DNA from: Fictibacillus barbaricus
GTDB lineage: Bacteria; Bacillota; Bacilli; Bacillales; Fictibacillaceae
Assembly: GCF_014635025.1 (NCBI RefSeq)
Contig: NZ_BMCE01000001.1
Location: forward strand, 868,001 to 932,000
DNA length: 64,000 nucleotides
Reading direction: 5' to 3'
Shown here: piece by piece, positions 21,549 through 30,163 of the stretch
How positions within the stretch are numbered: position 1 is the first letter of the stretch
Layout: the number at the start of each line of letters is the position of its first letter
Notes under the pieces: generated by a model
Databases searched by the model: none
Told to the model about the DNA's origin: nothing
Seen by the model: only the letters and a program-made list of their open reading frames with translations
Position numbers and translations under genes: made by a program

Positions 21549-22385
21549 ATGGACATCCTATTGTTATTAAAAGCCCTTATTTTAGGGATGGTAGAAGGTT
21601 TAACGGAGTTCGCTCCTGTTTCATCAACAGGACACATGATTCTAGTCGATGATATGTGGCTAAAATCACAAGAGTTTTTAACAAAATATGTAGCAAATAC
21701 ATTTAAAGTCGTGATTCAGCTTGGATCGATCTTAGCGGTTGTTGTCGTATTTAGGCAGCGTTTTATTGAGATGCTGGGATTGAAAAGAAACAAAGCTGCT
21801 AATGAAGTAACTGGAGGCCGTTTAAAGTTAACTCAAGTAATCGTAGGGTTACTGCCGGCGGGTATTTTAGGTATTTTATTTGAAGACTATATCGATGAGC
21901 ATCTGTTCACGGCTAATACCGTGCTTATTGGTTTGGCAATTGGTGCTGTTCTTATGATTATTGCAGATAAATTTGCTGCTAAGAACCAGAACCCTGTCAT
22001 TGACAGTGTTGATCAAATCACATACAAACAAGCTTTCTCAATCGGACTCATTCAATGTTTGTCACTCTGGCCAGGATTCTCACGCTCAGGTGCTACCATT
22101 TCAGGTGGTGTTCTTCTCGGACTGAGCCACCGTGCGGCTGCTGACTTTACATTTATCATGGCCGTGCCGATCATGGCTGGTGCAAGTGGAATTTCTTTAT
22201 TGAAGAACTGGCAATACTTTACGATGGACGCTATGCCGTTCTTCGTAGTTGGATTCATAAGTGCGTTTGTATTCGCGATGCTTTCAATCCGATTCTTCTT
22301 AAAAATTATTGAAAAAGTAAAGTTAACACCGTTTGCTATTTATCGATTAGTTCTTGTAGGCGTTATCCTGCTTATCATGATGTAA
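21549..22385 (+). CDS. uppP: Undecaprenyl-diphosphatase UppP (BacA type)
   Basis: This 278-residue integral membrane enzyme dephosphorylates undecaprenyl diphosphate so that the lipid carrier of cell wall synthesis is recycled. Its loss sensitises cells to bacitracin. The first catalytic motif GMVEGLTEFAPVSSTGHMIL (residues about 13-32) and the second, WPGFSRSGATISGG, are intact. About eight hydrophobic segments are visible. The AAAGGAG site is 12 bases from the ATG, rather far, but no better start exists. Confidence 0.96.
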   Translation: MDILLLLKALILGMVEGLTEFAPVSSTGHMILVDDMWLKSQEFLTKYVANTFKVVIQLGSILAVVVVFRQRFIEMLGLKRNKAANEVTGGRLKLTQVIVGLLPAGILGILFEDYIDEHLFTANTVLIGLAIGAVLMIIADKFAAKNQNPVIDSVDQITYKQAFSIGLIQCLSLWPGFSRSGATISGGVLLGLSHRAAADFTFIMAVPIMAGASGISLLKNWQYFTMDAMPFFVVGFISAFVFAMLSIRFFLKIIEKVKLTPFAIYRLVLVGVILLIMM

Positions 22386-22471
22386 TAATCAGAATCCTCT
22401 ACTCAAAAAAGCTGGTCAAAATGTTAACAAATTAATATATAAGCAGCTCTTTTTGAATAAAAAGAATGAAA

Positions 22472-22498
22472 ACCCGCTAAGCATCAGCCTTAGCGGGT
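22472..22498. terminator. Convergent terminator between uppP and the csbD-like gene
   Basis: ACCCGCTAAG pairs with CTTAGCGGGT over a 7-base loop. T-rich bases follow on both strands, so it serves both converging genes. Confidence 0.85.
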
Positions 22499-22504
22499 CT
22501 TTCT

Positions 22505-22711
22505 TTAATATTGGTCGATTCTGCTGTACCAGTCGTCGTATTCGCGTTCAGCATCTTCTCTTGATCTTCCATGTCTTTCCTGAATCTTGCCGATCATCTT
22601 CTCACGATCACCTTGTGCTTGATCGTAATCGTCATCCGTTAAGTTGCCCCATTGTTTCTGAGCCTCACCTTTGAATTGTTTCCATTTGCCTTCCATTGTA
22701 TCGTTTTTCAT
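22505..22711 (-). CDS. CsbD family stress protein
   Basis: The 68-residue hydrophilic protein has the CsbD core MEGKWKQFKGEAQKQWGNLT followed by DDDYDQAQGDREKMIGKIQ. CsbD-like proteins are small, charged and strongly induced by stress. In Bacillus subtilis csbD belongs to the sigma-B regulon. The molecular function is unknown. It lies 17 bases behind the YflT-like gene and must share its transcript, which starts from a sigma-B-like promoter. Confidence 0.93.
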   Translation of the reverse strand: MKNDTMEGKWKQFKGEAQKQWGNLTDDDYDQAQGDREKMIGKIQERHGRSREDAEREYDDWYSRIDQY

Positions 22712-22728
22712 TTTCTACCTCCATTCAT

Positions 22729-23256
22729 TTATTTTGTAGAATAAGAATCTTCATAGCGGTGTGCATTTGAAGAACGGTACGTACGGAATGTATCATTTAC
22801 TTTTCTATGCCTGTCCACTTCATTTGTTTCAACGAGTACGAGAATGTCACCTTCTTCAACAGACCTTTCATACTCTTTTGCCTCGTCTTCAGGAATTCCT
22901 AACCCTACTAAAGCTCCAACAATTCCTCCAGCACCAGCACCAACTGCTGCACCGCCTAGAGCAGCTGCAATCGGTCCTGCCGCAACAATCGGTCCGATGC
23001 CTGGGATTGCAAGTGCACCAGCCCCAAGAAGTAATCCTCCGATGCCGCCAAGAATTCCACCTGTAGCCATCCCTGTCGCAGCACCTTCCGGAGCTTTGGT
23101 GCCTGTCTCTTCATGAATGTGTTTTACATCTTTTTTGTCTTTGGCAATAACCGAGATGTCATTTTCACTATACCCTTGATCTCTAAGTTCTTTAATTGCA
23201 TCAATTGCATCTTCTTCTGTACGGAAAACGCCTACTACTTTATTATGAGTTTCCAT
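22729..23256 (-). CDS. General stress protein, YflT domain with glycine zipper
   Basis: It has 175 residues from the ATG at 23256. The open frame runs on upstream, but AAAGGAGGAATTCG lies directly before this ATG. Residues 1-60 form a YflT/GSP17M-type domain (KVVGVFRTEEDAIDAIKELRDQGYSENDISVIA read in pieces). Residues about 75-130 are a Gly/Ala-rich double helix (GGIGGLLLGAGALAIPGIG, GGAAVGAGAGGIVGAL) that may insert in membranes. The C-terminus is charged. It precedes the csbD-like gene in an operon. Confidence 0.88.
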   Translation of the reverse strand: METHNKVVGVFRTEEDAIDAIKELRDQGYSENDISVIAKDKKDVKHIHEETGTKAPEGAATGMATGGILGGIGGLLLGAGALAIPGIGPIVAAGPIAAALGGAAVGAGAGGIVGALVGLGIPEDEAKEYERSVEEGDILVLVETNEVDRHRKVNDTFRTYRSSNAHRYEDSYSTK

Positions 23257-23295
23257 CGAATTCCTCCTTTTGTAGAAGATCAATACGTAGGTTAT

Positions 23296-23321
23296 GTTCC
23301 CATAGGGAAATAAAACTAAAC
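23296..23321 (-). promoter_or_regulatory. Sigma-B-like promoter of the stress operon
   Basis: On the reverse strand GTTTAG and GGGAAC are separated by 14 bases, close to the sigma-B consensus GTTTAA-N12-15-GGGTAT. It lies 40 bases before the YflT-like start. The content of the operon (YflT, CsbD) fits general stress control. Confidence 0.55.
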
Positions 23322-23469
23322 GTAAATGAACATGTTTGAGTCGAAAGAACCAGTCTTGCATCTAAATTGGAACATATTAACAGTGCCGTTTGTATTGTCC
23401 TTTCTTACAATTTATGGTTTGATGTCTATATATAGGAAATAAACAAATAGGTCGCAATGGGGATTGAAT

Positions 23470-24711
23470 ATGGATATATTTATTGGCAGGCAACCGATTC
23501 TTGATAAAGAGGAGAAGGTTGTTGCTTATGAACTTTTATACAGAAATAGTGATAAGAATAGATACGAAGAATTAGATCATGATAGTGCTACGATAGATGT
23601 TATGGTGAACAGTTTTACTGGAATTGGCATTAAAGAAGTGGGTGATCGGAAAAAGTGCTTCATAAACTTTACTGAGAACCTGTTATTGAACCGCATTCCT
23701 ACATATATTTCTCCTGAGTATATCGTGGTAGAGATTTTAGAAGACGTTAGAATGAGTGATGAAATATTAGCTGTTTGTAAAGAGTTAAAGAATAAAGGGT
23801 ATATCATAGCACTCGATGATGTTTCTGTTAATAAAGATCTCGATTTGCTCCTGCCATATATTGATATTGTTAAAGTGGATTATTTAGCGATGGATACATT
23901 TGATATGAAGAAGATGATTGAGGAATATAGAGATCAGTTTACGTTCTTGGCTGAAAAAATTGAAACACGTGCACAATTTGATGAAGCGAGAGATATGGGC
24001 TTTGAGTATTTTCAAGGCTACTTATTTAGCAAGCCAATCATCCTGCAAAGTAAAGACATCGCTCCAATTCCTGCAAACTATATGTTATTGTTAGAGAAAT
24101 TGAACAAGCAAGAACCAGATATTAATGAGATCAGTACGTTAATACAACGAGATTTATCTCTTTCTTATAAACTGTTAAAAGTCATGAATTCAGGAACATA
24201 CTTTTTCAAAAGCAAAGTAACTTCAATCAAACAAGCCGTTGTTTTATTGGGGCTTTACGAGATAAAAAAACTCATCATCATCTTATTGATGTCAAGTTTA
24301 AACAAAACAGACAACCAAATGGAGATCGTAAAGATCAGCTTAACGAGAGCATTATTTTTTGAGCGAATTGCAAACATGATTGGAATCTCTAAAAATAAAC
24401 TCTATCTGTTCGGTATGTTTTCTTTAATGGATACCTTGCTTAGTAAAAATATGAAAGATATCATTGATGATCTGCCGATTACGAATGAGCTCGCAGAAGC
24501 ACTTCTAGGGGAGAATGAAAAATATAATCTTGCCCTAAAACTTATTGGATATATGGAAAAAGGAGAAGGGCATATCGTTCGAGAGTTATGTGGAAATTTA
24601 AATGCATCTGACGATGAACTCTATCTGCATTATCAAGCGAGCATATTATCTGCTCAACAGTTTTTTCAGAAAGATCAAGAAGGAAATGTTAACATACTGG
24701 ACCTCCATTAG
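23470..24711 (+). CDS. EAL-HDOD protein (YuxH-like), probably inactive EAL
   Basis: The 413-residue protein has an EAL domain (residues about 1-200) and an HDOD domain (about 200-390). The EAL domain keeps YELLYR, VVEILEDV, VKVDY and GYLFSKP, but the DDFG motif needed for metal binding reads DDVS. Cyclic di-GMP hydrolysis is therefore doubtful, and a sensory or scaffolding role is likelier. HDOD domains are catalytically dead HD relatives used in signalling. The ATG at 23470 follows GGGGA. A TTG six bases upstream is less well placed. Confidence 0.88.
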   Translation: MDIFIGRQPILDKEEKVVAYELLYRNSDKNRYEELDHDSATIDVMVNSFTGIGIKEVGDRKKCFINFTENLLLNRIPTYISPEYIVVEILEDVRMSDEILAVCKELKNKGYIIALDDVSVNKDLDLLLPYIDIVKVDYLAMDTFDMKKMIEEYRDQFTFLAEKIETRAQFDEARDMGFEYFQGYLFSKPIILQSKDIAPIPANYMLLLEKLNKQEPDINEISTLIQRDLSLSYKLLKVMNSGTYFFKSKVTSIKQAVVLLGLYEIKKLIIILLMSSLNKTDNQMEIVKISLTRALFFERIANMIGISKNKLYLFGMFSLMDTLLSKNMKDIIDDLPITNELAEALLGENEKYNLALKLIGYMEKGEGHIVRELCGNLNASDDELYLHYQASILSAQQFFQKDQEGNVNILDLH

Positions 24712-24727
24712 TTGGAGGTCCTTTTAT
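24699..24727 (+). terminator. Terminator overlapping the EAL-HDOD stop codon
   Basis: GGACCTCC pairs with GGAGGTCC around ATTAGTT, which contains the stop codon. Four T follow. Confidence 0.85.
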
Positions 24728-24808
24728 CTTTTAACCATGAGAGCAATGGGAAAGTAAAACAAGGGTGATTGGAGTAGAATAGGTGGTAGAGGATGGAGGG
24801 AGTCATTT

Positions 24809-24886
24809 ATGAAATTAAGCATATTGGACCAATCATCGATTTCAAAGGGTAAAAGTGCCAAGGAAGCATTAGAAGCTGCTAGCTGA
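24809..24886 (+). pseudogene. N-terminal fragment of a flavin-dependent (LLM) monooxygenase
   Basis: A GGAGGG site and an ATG open a 25-codon frame reading MKLSILDQSSISKGKSAKEA, the hallmark start of LLM-class oxidoreductases (MKLSILDQSPISKG type). It then stops. An intact LLM gene from another branch of the family begins 134 bases further on. The rest of this gene is absent, so it is a decayed remnant with its ribosome site still in place. Confidence 0.75.
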
Positions 24887-25019
24887 TCAAGTACTTTCTT
24901 AGGAAAGTAAGCAGCAGAGCATAATTTTTCATTTAAGCTATTATTCTTGTTATACTTATAACGATTATTAAAATATAGTAGCTAATTTTTTGTTGCTTTA
25001 TATAAGGAGGACGTTAAGG

Positions 25020-26039
25020 ATGTCCAATAAAAAAAGGTTAAGTGATATCAAATGGTCCGTTCTTGATCTTGCACCAGTTGTTGAAGGCGGAACTGTTTCT
25101 GATTCATTCAGGAATACGCTAGAGCTTGCACAGCATGCGGAAAAATGGGGATATAACCGCTATTGGCTTGCTGAACATCATAATATGCCTGGGATCGCCA
25201 GCTCAGCTACTTCTGTTGTTATTGGCCATGTCGCTGGCGGTACATCAAAGATACGCGTAGGGTCTGGAGGAATCATGCTCCCAAACCACTCGCCCCTTGT
25301 TATCGCTGAACAATTTGGAACACTTGATGCACTTTACCCAGGGAGAATTGACTTGGGACTCGGACGTGCACCTGGAACAGATCAGCTAACGGCACAGGCA
25401 TTACGCCGTGATCTAGGCAGCATGGGAGATGATTTTCCTTATCAGTTAGAGGAATTACGCACTTACCTGGATCCTGAACGAGCAGAATCACCTATGAAAG
25501 TAAGAGCGGTTCCTGGCGAAGGGCAAGACATTCCGATTTGGCTCCTCGGTTCCAGTGGATTTAGTGCACGTTTAGCAGGACGAGAGGGTCTGCCTTTTGC
25601 TTTTGCAAGCCACTTTTCCCCGGATAATACACTTCCTGCCTTAGAGCTTTATAGAAATACGTTTACCCCATCAGAAATACTTGATGAGCCGTATGCAATG
25701 GTTGGAGCAAACGTTGTGGTTGCAGATACGGATGAGGAAGCAGCTCGAATAGCCACTTCGCTGCAACAGCAATTCGTAAACCTAGTCCGTGGAAATCCTA
25801 CAAAACTTAAACCGCCAGTTGAAAGTATGGAAGGAATCTGGAGTTCCTACGAAAGAGCAGCCATTGAACAGCAGCTTCGTACAACGATTATAGGTAGTCC
25901 TAAAACGGTTAAAGAGAAAATACAAGCGTTCCTGGACGAAACACAAGCAGATGAGATTATCGTCAATGGTCAGATTTATGATCACCAGGCACGATTACGT
26001 TCTTTTGAATTATTAGCTGAAATCATTAATGAAAAATAA
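25020..26039 (+). CDS. LLM class flavin-dependent oxidoreductase
   Basis: This 339-residue luciferase-like monooxygenase has a TIM-barrel start ([20 protein letters not shown]), the motif [20 protein letters not shown] and the flavin-phosphate region [20 protein letters not shown] followed by [12 protein letters not shown]2 would be supplied by a separate reductase. The substrate is unknown. The ATG at 25020 is fixed by AAGGAGG 9 bases upstream. It follows the fragment of a related gene and is followed by a terminator. Confidence 0.92.
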   Translation: MSNKKRLSDIKWSVLDLAPVVEGGTVSDSFRNTLELAQHAEKWGYNRYWLAEHHNMPGIASSATSVVIGHVAGGTSKIRVGSGGIMLPNHSPLVIAEQFGTLDALYPGRIDLGLGRAPGTDQLTAQALRRDLGSMGDDFPYQLEELRTYLDPERAESPMKVRAVPGEGQDIPIWLLGSSGFSARLAGREGLPFAFASHFSPDNTLPALELYRNTFTPSEILDEPYAMVGANVVVADTDEEAARIATSLQQQFVNLVRGNPTKLKPPVESMEGIWSSYERAAIEQQLRTTIIGSPKTVKEKIQAFLDETQADEIIVNGQIYDHQARLRSFELLAEIINEK

Positions 26040-26044
26040 ATGAT

Positions 26045-26076
26045 AAACGTACTCCTATCGAGGGGTACGTTTTTTC
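26045..26076 (+). terminator. Terminator of the LLM gene
   Basis: AAACGTACTCC pairs with GGGGTACGTTT, followed by T residues. Confidence 0.88.
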
Positions 26077-26172
26077 TATAAAATAAGAATATTTGTTCGG
26101 TTCGGCTAAAGGGATTTTTTATTAAGGGCAGAATATATATAGTGATGTGATTATCATGAGGAGGTTCTAAAC

Positions 26173-26694
26173 ATGGAAAAGCCAATGCAGCTTCTTCAGT
26201 TTAACACGTGGGCAAACGATAAAGTCTTTCAGCATTTAAAAAGTTTGCCTGCCGATCTTTACCGTAAGGAGGTAAAAAGTGTATTTCCTTCTGTTTCTGC
26301 TGTGCTTGTTCATATGTATCAAGTTGATTATGTATGGCTCGAAGCTATTAAAGGGGAGAAGTTTGAAGATATTATAGCTTCTGTCGGTCCGTTATACGCT
26401 GGGCTGCAAGCTGCTTCGCTAGAGGACATGGAGTTGAAATTTAATGAACTTGATGTCGAATACAATGCTTTTGTTAATAAAAAGAAAGATCTATCGCAGC
26501 AGACAATCGTTCATCATCCTCACTTTGGCACATTAGAAACAAGCTATAAAGATCTTATTCAGCACATTGTGAATCACGGAACCTATCACCGTGGTCATAT
26601 TTCTGCGATTTTAAATCAGCAAGGTCATAAAGGAGCATCAACGGATTACATTTTTTACTTATATACGCTGCAGCAGCAAAAACAAACAAAATAG
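26173..26694 (+). CDS. DinB family protein
   Basis: The 173-residue protein has the four-helix DinB/YfiT-type bundle. The three metal-binding histidines are in AVLVHMYQVDYVW and HIVNHGTYHRGHISAIL. Such proteins are metal-dependent hydrolase-like or thiol-transferase-like enzymes. In Bacillus subtilis the founding member is DNA damage induced, but most are uncharacterised. A GAGGAGG ribosome site precedes the ATG. It is not the DNA polymerase called DinB in Escherichia coli. Confidence 0.9.
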   Translation: MEKPMQLLQFNTWANDKVFQHLKSLPADLYRKEVKSVFPSVSAVLVHMYQVDYVWLEAIKGEKFEDIIASVGPLYAGLQAASLEDMELKFNELDVEYNAFVNKKKDLSQQTIVHHPHFGTLETSYKDLIQHIVNHGTYHRGHISAILNQQGHKGASTDYIFYLYTLQQQKQTK

Positions 26695-26823
26695 CAAATG
26701 TATGAAAAGGATGTATCCAACGGGATATGTCTTTTTTGTGTTCTTCCATTATTGATTCCAGTATTGGTTAAGAATTTTGAAGAAGCAAATTGTTGACCGT
26801 ATAAAAGAAGTTAATTGAATGAG

Positions 26824-26873
26824 AAAAAGATGGTTCAATGAGGAGGATGTCATGCCTCTTGGTCCATCTTTTT
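26824..26873. terminator. Long bidirectional terminator hairpin
   Basis: AAAAAGATGG (26824-26833) pairs with CCATCTTTTT (26864-26873), with a further inner stem GAGG/CCTC. It lies between the converging DinB and lipoprotein genes. Confidence 0.75.
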
Positions 26874-26896
26874 ATATTTTTAGTCTATTCATTTTT

Positions 26897-26927
26897 GAAA
26901 AAAGGCTGTCGCTTAAATGCCTTTTTC
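26897..26927 (-). terminator. Terminator of the propeptide-like lipoprotein gene
   Basis: On the reverse strand GAAAAAGGC pairs with GCCTTTTTTC, ending in a T-run 10-40 bases after the stop codon. Confidence 0.8.
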
Positions 26928-26934
26928 AATTTCT

Positions 26935-27303
26935 CTACTCCGTTTTTTTATTTTCATTTTGTATTTTTTCTTTAATCTCTTTTAGGTACTTGTTCTTGGC
27001 TTTTTCGTCTTGCAGGTTTACAGGATTTTTATTCTGCAGATACTTTTGAAGGGCTTGGCTGATTTCCTCTTGTGTAGCATCCTCTGGAATTTCACCTTTT
27101 TCCTTAAGCATCTTTATGATCTTCTCATCATTAGCGATCATCGTACTCACCTCGTTTGACTGTTCTGATGAATGCGCTTTTTCATGTTGTGCATCCTTTT
27201 TGTTATATTGAACATCTTCTTCTTTATTGGATAGGGAGCTGCAGCTTGTGAAAACAGTCATTAAGAATAAGACTATACATACACTCATCAACTTTTTCAT
27301 CAT
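26935..27303 (-). CDS. Lipoprotein resembling the propeptide of immune inhibitor A
   Basis: The 122-residue protein has a signal peptide ending in the lipobox FTSC (Cys21), so it should be anchored on the outer face of the membrane. Residues 53-92 (STMIANDEKIIKMLKEKGEI and on) align without gaps with residues 53-92 of the upstream InhA precursor (DLAIANDERLIEMLKKNGQI and on). Over residues 56-92 I count 19 of 37 identities. The rest is charged and helical, and there is no protease domain. It lies 84 bases behind inhA on the same strand, past a hairpin. It may inhibit, fold or tether the protease, which is inference. Two adjacent ATGs (27303, 27300) are possible; AAGGAGAG fits either. Confidence 0.8.
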   Translation of the reverse strand: MMKKLMSVCIVLFLMTVFTSCSSLSNKEEDVQYNKKDAQHEKAHSSEQSNEVSTMIANDEKIIKMLKEKGEIPEDATQEEISQALQKYLQNKNPVNLQDEKAKNKYLKEIKEKIQNENKKTE

Positions 27304-27336
27304 TCACTCTCCTTATTCGCCCGGTACCCTTAGTAT

Positions 27337-27370
27337 ACAAAACCCAACTGCAGGAATACAGTTGGGCTTA
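27337..27370 (-). terminator. Terminator between inhA and the lipoprotein gene
   Basis: CCCAACTG (27343-27350) pairs with CAGTTGGG (27359-27366). On the reverse strand it is followed by TTTTG only, so some read-through into the lipoprotein gene is possible. Confidence 0.7.
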
Positions 27371-27386
27371 TGGTTACTATTCTTTT

Positions 27387-29762
27387 TTAACGAGAAATCC
27401 TGATCTTAGCTACAGAATCATCTTTACTTTTTCCTGTAACTTCAAACTTAAGTCCGTATTGAGGAACGTTACGTCCAGCGTCGACAAGACCAGGGTTGCT
27501 GTAATCGTCATTATCGTTAAATACTTGATTTGGATGAACAGCGTTATCTGTTAGAGTTGTTCCAAGCAGTTCTCTGTAATCCAAGAACATTGGTTTACCC
27601 TTCTCTGTATTGAAAGCTGCATCGTGAACGAGGTAACGAGTAGAGGCAACTGTTCCGTCACTCCACTTAAGTGTCTCTTGGTTTGCATCAACAACGCCTA
27701 AGAAACCTTCTCCTGGATGAACGCCTGTCCAGTTATCCGTATATTTATTATCTACGTACCACACAATAAGACCGCCATCATAAGACATTAAGCTTTTACC
27801 GCGAGCGATATGAGCCAATCCTTTATCAACACCTTGATGGTTTCTCCATTCTAATAAGTAGTAATGATCAGAATAGAATTTGCCCTGGCTTTTTGTGAAG
27901 CCTTCTAGAATAAAGGCAGAATCACCTTCAGCATCATCAAATAACTTTTCTGAACCATCTACGTCTACAGAGATATCATCCACAAAGAATCCCGGATTTA
28001 TTGAAGCACCATCTGTCCAATAGTTAAATCTCAAGTCGATCTTCTTGCCCGCATAGTTAGAAAGGTTAAATGAACCATCTACCCATCCCTTAGACTTACC
28101 AGTAATTCCGTTACCAGGGTTTTGGTTATAAGGGTTGGTGTCAGTTGTCAGGTTTCCTTTGATACCAATCCATTTGTCTGAACCTTCTTCTTTCACTTGT
28201 ACAGAAGCATAATCCCAATCTGTTTCAATGTCATACCATGTTTTAAATGTTAGAGAAGCAGAATCAGCATCAGACAAATCAAGTGATGTAACAAGTGAGT
28301 TATTTAAATTATTACCTTTGCCGCTAAAGTATTCGTACTCTCCGCCAAACGGTGTATTTACAACTGTTTCTTTTTGTGGGAGATCAACACGTACAGCATC
28401 GTTGTTTGTTCCTTTTGTATTGGCTTGATCTAAAAGAACGTCAATTCCTTTGCGATCGATCTCATCGAGTACGAACGTTTCTCCGCTTAACCAGTTACCA
28501 CCAATGTAAGATTGTAAGAATTCTTTTGACCAAGCACTGAATCCAGTAGGCTCAGTTCCAGGAATCTTACCCGCCCAGCTTCCACTGGACATGATTGACC
28601 AGTAGGCAACAGGTTCACCTTGTCCTGTATATTGTGTGTCATACTCATCAGGTAGCTCCAGGTCATGTCCGTATTCATGTGCGAATACCCCGGCCGCACC
28701 ATCAGCAGGTTCAATTGTATAATCGTAAGCGGCCATTGCACCATCCCAATACGGTACATCTGATTCAGTACCTTCAATCGCATATGGCTCCTCAAGACTC
28801 CAACGGTGGCTCCATACAGCATCTCCGCCTAGAGAACCTCCGCCCGCTTCTTCACCAACACTGGAGTGAACGATCATCAGATGGTCTACGAGACCGTCTG
28901 GTTCACGTGTGTTTCCGTCTTGGTCAAGATCATAACGGTCTTCTTGGTCAAAGTCTGCTAGGTTGATATTTGGATCCTTGGCTGCTGCATCCAATGCTTC
29001 TTTTACTAGTTCACGAGGTTTTGCGTCGCTGCCATCTGGATCAGGAACGTTTCCTCCATAATAAGCGGCAGGGTGCTTCGCTTTGTACCATCCGCCGACC
29101 TTACCTGTGATAGAGTAGCTTCCACCAGATTGCTGTTCATAATATTGTTTTACAGAAATAAGCTTTTCCCCAATCGGACCTTCATATCCTTTTTTACCAA
29201 AGATCATATCTTCGTAGTGTTCTGGGTTGTACTCATCGTAAAACATATCTGTTTCTTCAGATGTAATATTTGTCGCAGGAAAGTCAGGGTATTCAACGAG
29301 CAGAACGAGAACGTTATCTACACGTTTTCCGCTTTTCCACTTTTCTTCCTTTACATTCTTGATCTTGTCCTCTTTCTTACCGTCCTTTTTAAGCCCATCT
29401 CTTATATGTTTCTTGCTAATTTTTTCACGCTTATCTCCGTGCTCGTCTTCTAACTCACCTTTAGGAAATTTAGCAGCATTCTCTTGTTTATTTTCTAAAA
29501 ACTGTTGAAGCTCTTGCTGTACTTCCTTTTCACTTGCACTACTACTGATCTGACCGTTCTTTTTAAGCATCTCTATTAATCTTTCATCATTGGCAATGGC
29601 TAAATCGAATGGACCGCCGGCATGTTTATGTCCTTTTTCTTCAACTGCAGATGCTTTATGAATATCTGACAATACGTTAACTGGTGCTGCACTTACACTT
29701 GAGAAAGCACTGCAGCTTAACATTGCAGCAAGGGCTGCTGAAGCCCATTTACCCTTTTTCAT
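27387..29762 (-). CDS. inhA: Immune inhibitor A, M6 family secreted metalloprotease
   Basis: The 791-residue precursor starts at the ATG at 29762 behind an AGGGGGG site, not at the in-frame ATG 30 bases upstream. It has a Sec signal peptide (residues 1-26, ending SVSAA), an N-terminal propeptide (about 40-130), the M6 catalytic domain with the zinc motif AHEYGHDLELPDEYD (His362, Glu363, His366), then a MAM/beta-sandwich-like region (FKTWYDIETDWDYASVQV) and a C-terminal domain. M6 proteases of Bacillus cereus and B. thuringiensis cleave host antimicrobial and matrix proteins; here extracellular nutrition is equally likely. The downstream lipoprotein copies its propeptide. Confidence 0.94.
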   Translation of the reverse strand: MKKGKWASAALAAMLSCSAFSSVSAAPVNVLSDIHKASAVEEKGHKHAGGPFDLAIANDERLIEMLKKNGQISSSASEKEVQQELQQFLENKQENAAKFPKGELEDEHGDKREKISKKHIRDGLKKDGKKEDKIKNVKEEKWKSGKRVDNVLVLLVEYPDFPATNITSEETDMFYDEYNPEHYEDMIFGKKGYEGPIGEKLISVKQYYEQQSGGSYSITGKVGGWYKAKHPAAYYGGNVPDPDGSDAKPRELVKEALDAAAKDPNINLADFDQEDRYDLDQDGNTREPDGLVDHLMIVHSSVGEEAGGGSLGGDAVWSHRWSLEEPYAIEGTESDVPYWDGAMAAYDYTIEPADGAAGVFAHEYGHDLELPDEYDTQYTGQGEPVAYWSIMSSGSWAGKIPGTEPTGFSAWSKEFLQSYIGGNWLSGETFVLDEIDRKGIDVLLDQANTKGTNNDAVRVDLPQKETVVNTPFGGEYEYFSGKGNNLNNSLVTSLDLSDADSASLTFKTWYDIETDWDYASVQVKEEGSDKWIGIKGNLTTDTNPYNQNPGNGITGKSKGWVDGSFNLSNYAGKKIDLRFNYWTDGASINPGFFVDDISVDVDGSEKLFDDAEGDSAFILEGFTKSQGKFYSDHYYLLEWRNHQGVDKGLAHIARGKSLMSYDGGLIVWYVDNKYTDNWTGVHPGEGFLGVVDANQETLKWSDGTVASTRYLVHDAAFNTEKGKPMFLDYRELLGTTLTDNAVHPNQVFNDNDDYSNPGLVDAGRNVPQYGLKFEVTGKSKDDSVAKIRISR

Positions 29763-29798
29763 CAAAATCCCCCCTAATGTTGTAAGTTTCATAACTTA

Positions 29799-29915
29799 TA
29801 TCCGATAAATATTGTCGGATAATTCCGCATATTGAAAATGTTACCATGTTATATCGAATTCTAGAATAGGTGATATATCTCAGGTTTGAATATAGAAATA
29901 GGTATATATTTCTAT
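29799..29915. promoter_or_regulatory. Cluster of palindromes upstream of inhA
   Basis: Three inverted repeats lie within 120 bases: TATCCGA-N9-TCGGATA (29799-29821), ATTCTAGAAT, and ATAGAAATA-N6-TATTTCTAT (29892-29915). The region is very AT-rich. They may be operators for transition-state regulators of protease genes, which is an inference. No consensus -35/-10 could be settled. Confidence 0.45.
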
Positions 29916-30163
29916 TTTAAGGACTATTTTCTAATAGGTTCTGTTCGGAAAAAATGTATAATTCGTTATATAATAAGGGTTTGTAATATGGGTCTTTTGA
30001 ATCAAATAACTTCTTATACAAAGGTGATATTTTTTATAAAAAAAACATATAATCTTCTGTTTTAACTTTTTAAAAGAAGGGAAACAGATATGGTGGAGCA
30101 TAAAATTGTGATCGCGCTACTTTAAGTCAGACTACATGAATTTCGAAAGGTTGGTTAATTACC
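29916..30163. other. AT-rich divergent promoter region
   Basis: No gene is visible. TATATAATAAGG near 29972 could be a -10 for the forward GAF-STAS gene, with a poor -35. The ribosome site of that gene is weak (AAAGG near 30146). Confidence 0.4.

Noticed and set aside
22729-23361. Longer 210-residue form of the YflT-like protein
   Set aside because: The extra N-terminus overlaps the sigma-B-like promoter, and AAAGGAGG marks the internal ATG at 23256.
26819-27049. 76-residue forward frame between DinB and the lipoprotein
   Set aside because: It overlaps a terminator hairpin and lies antisense to the supported lipoprotein gene.
28487-28966. Open frames of 111 and 123 residues inside inh A
   Set aside because: Both are shadows of the well supported protease gene, in other frames of the same or opposite strand.
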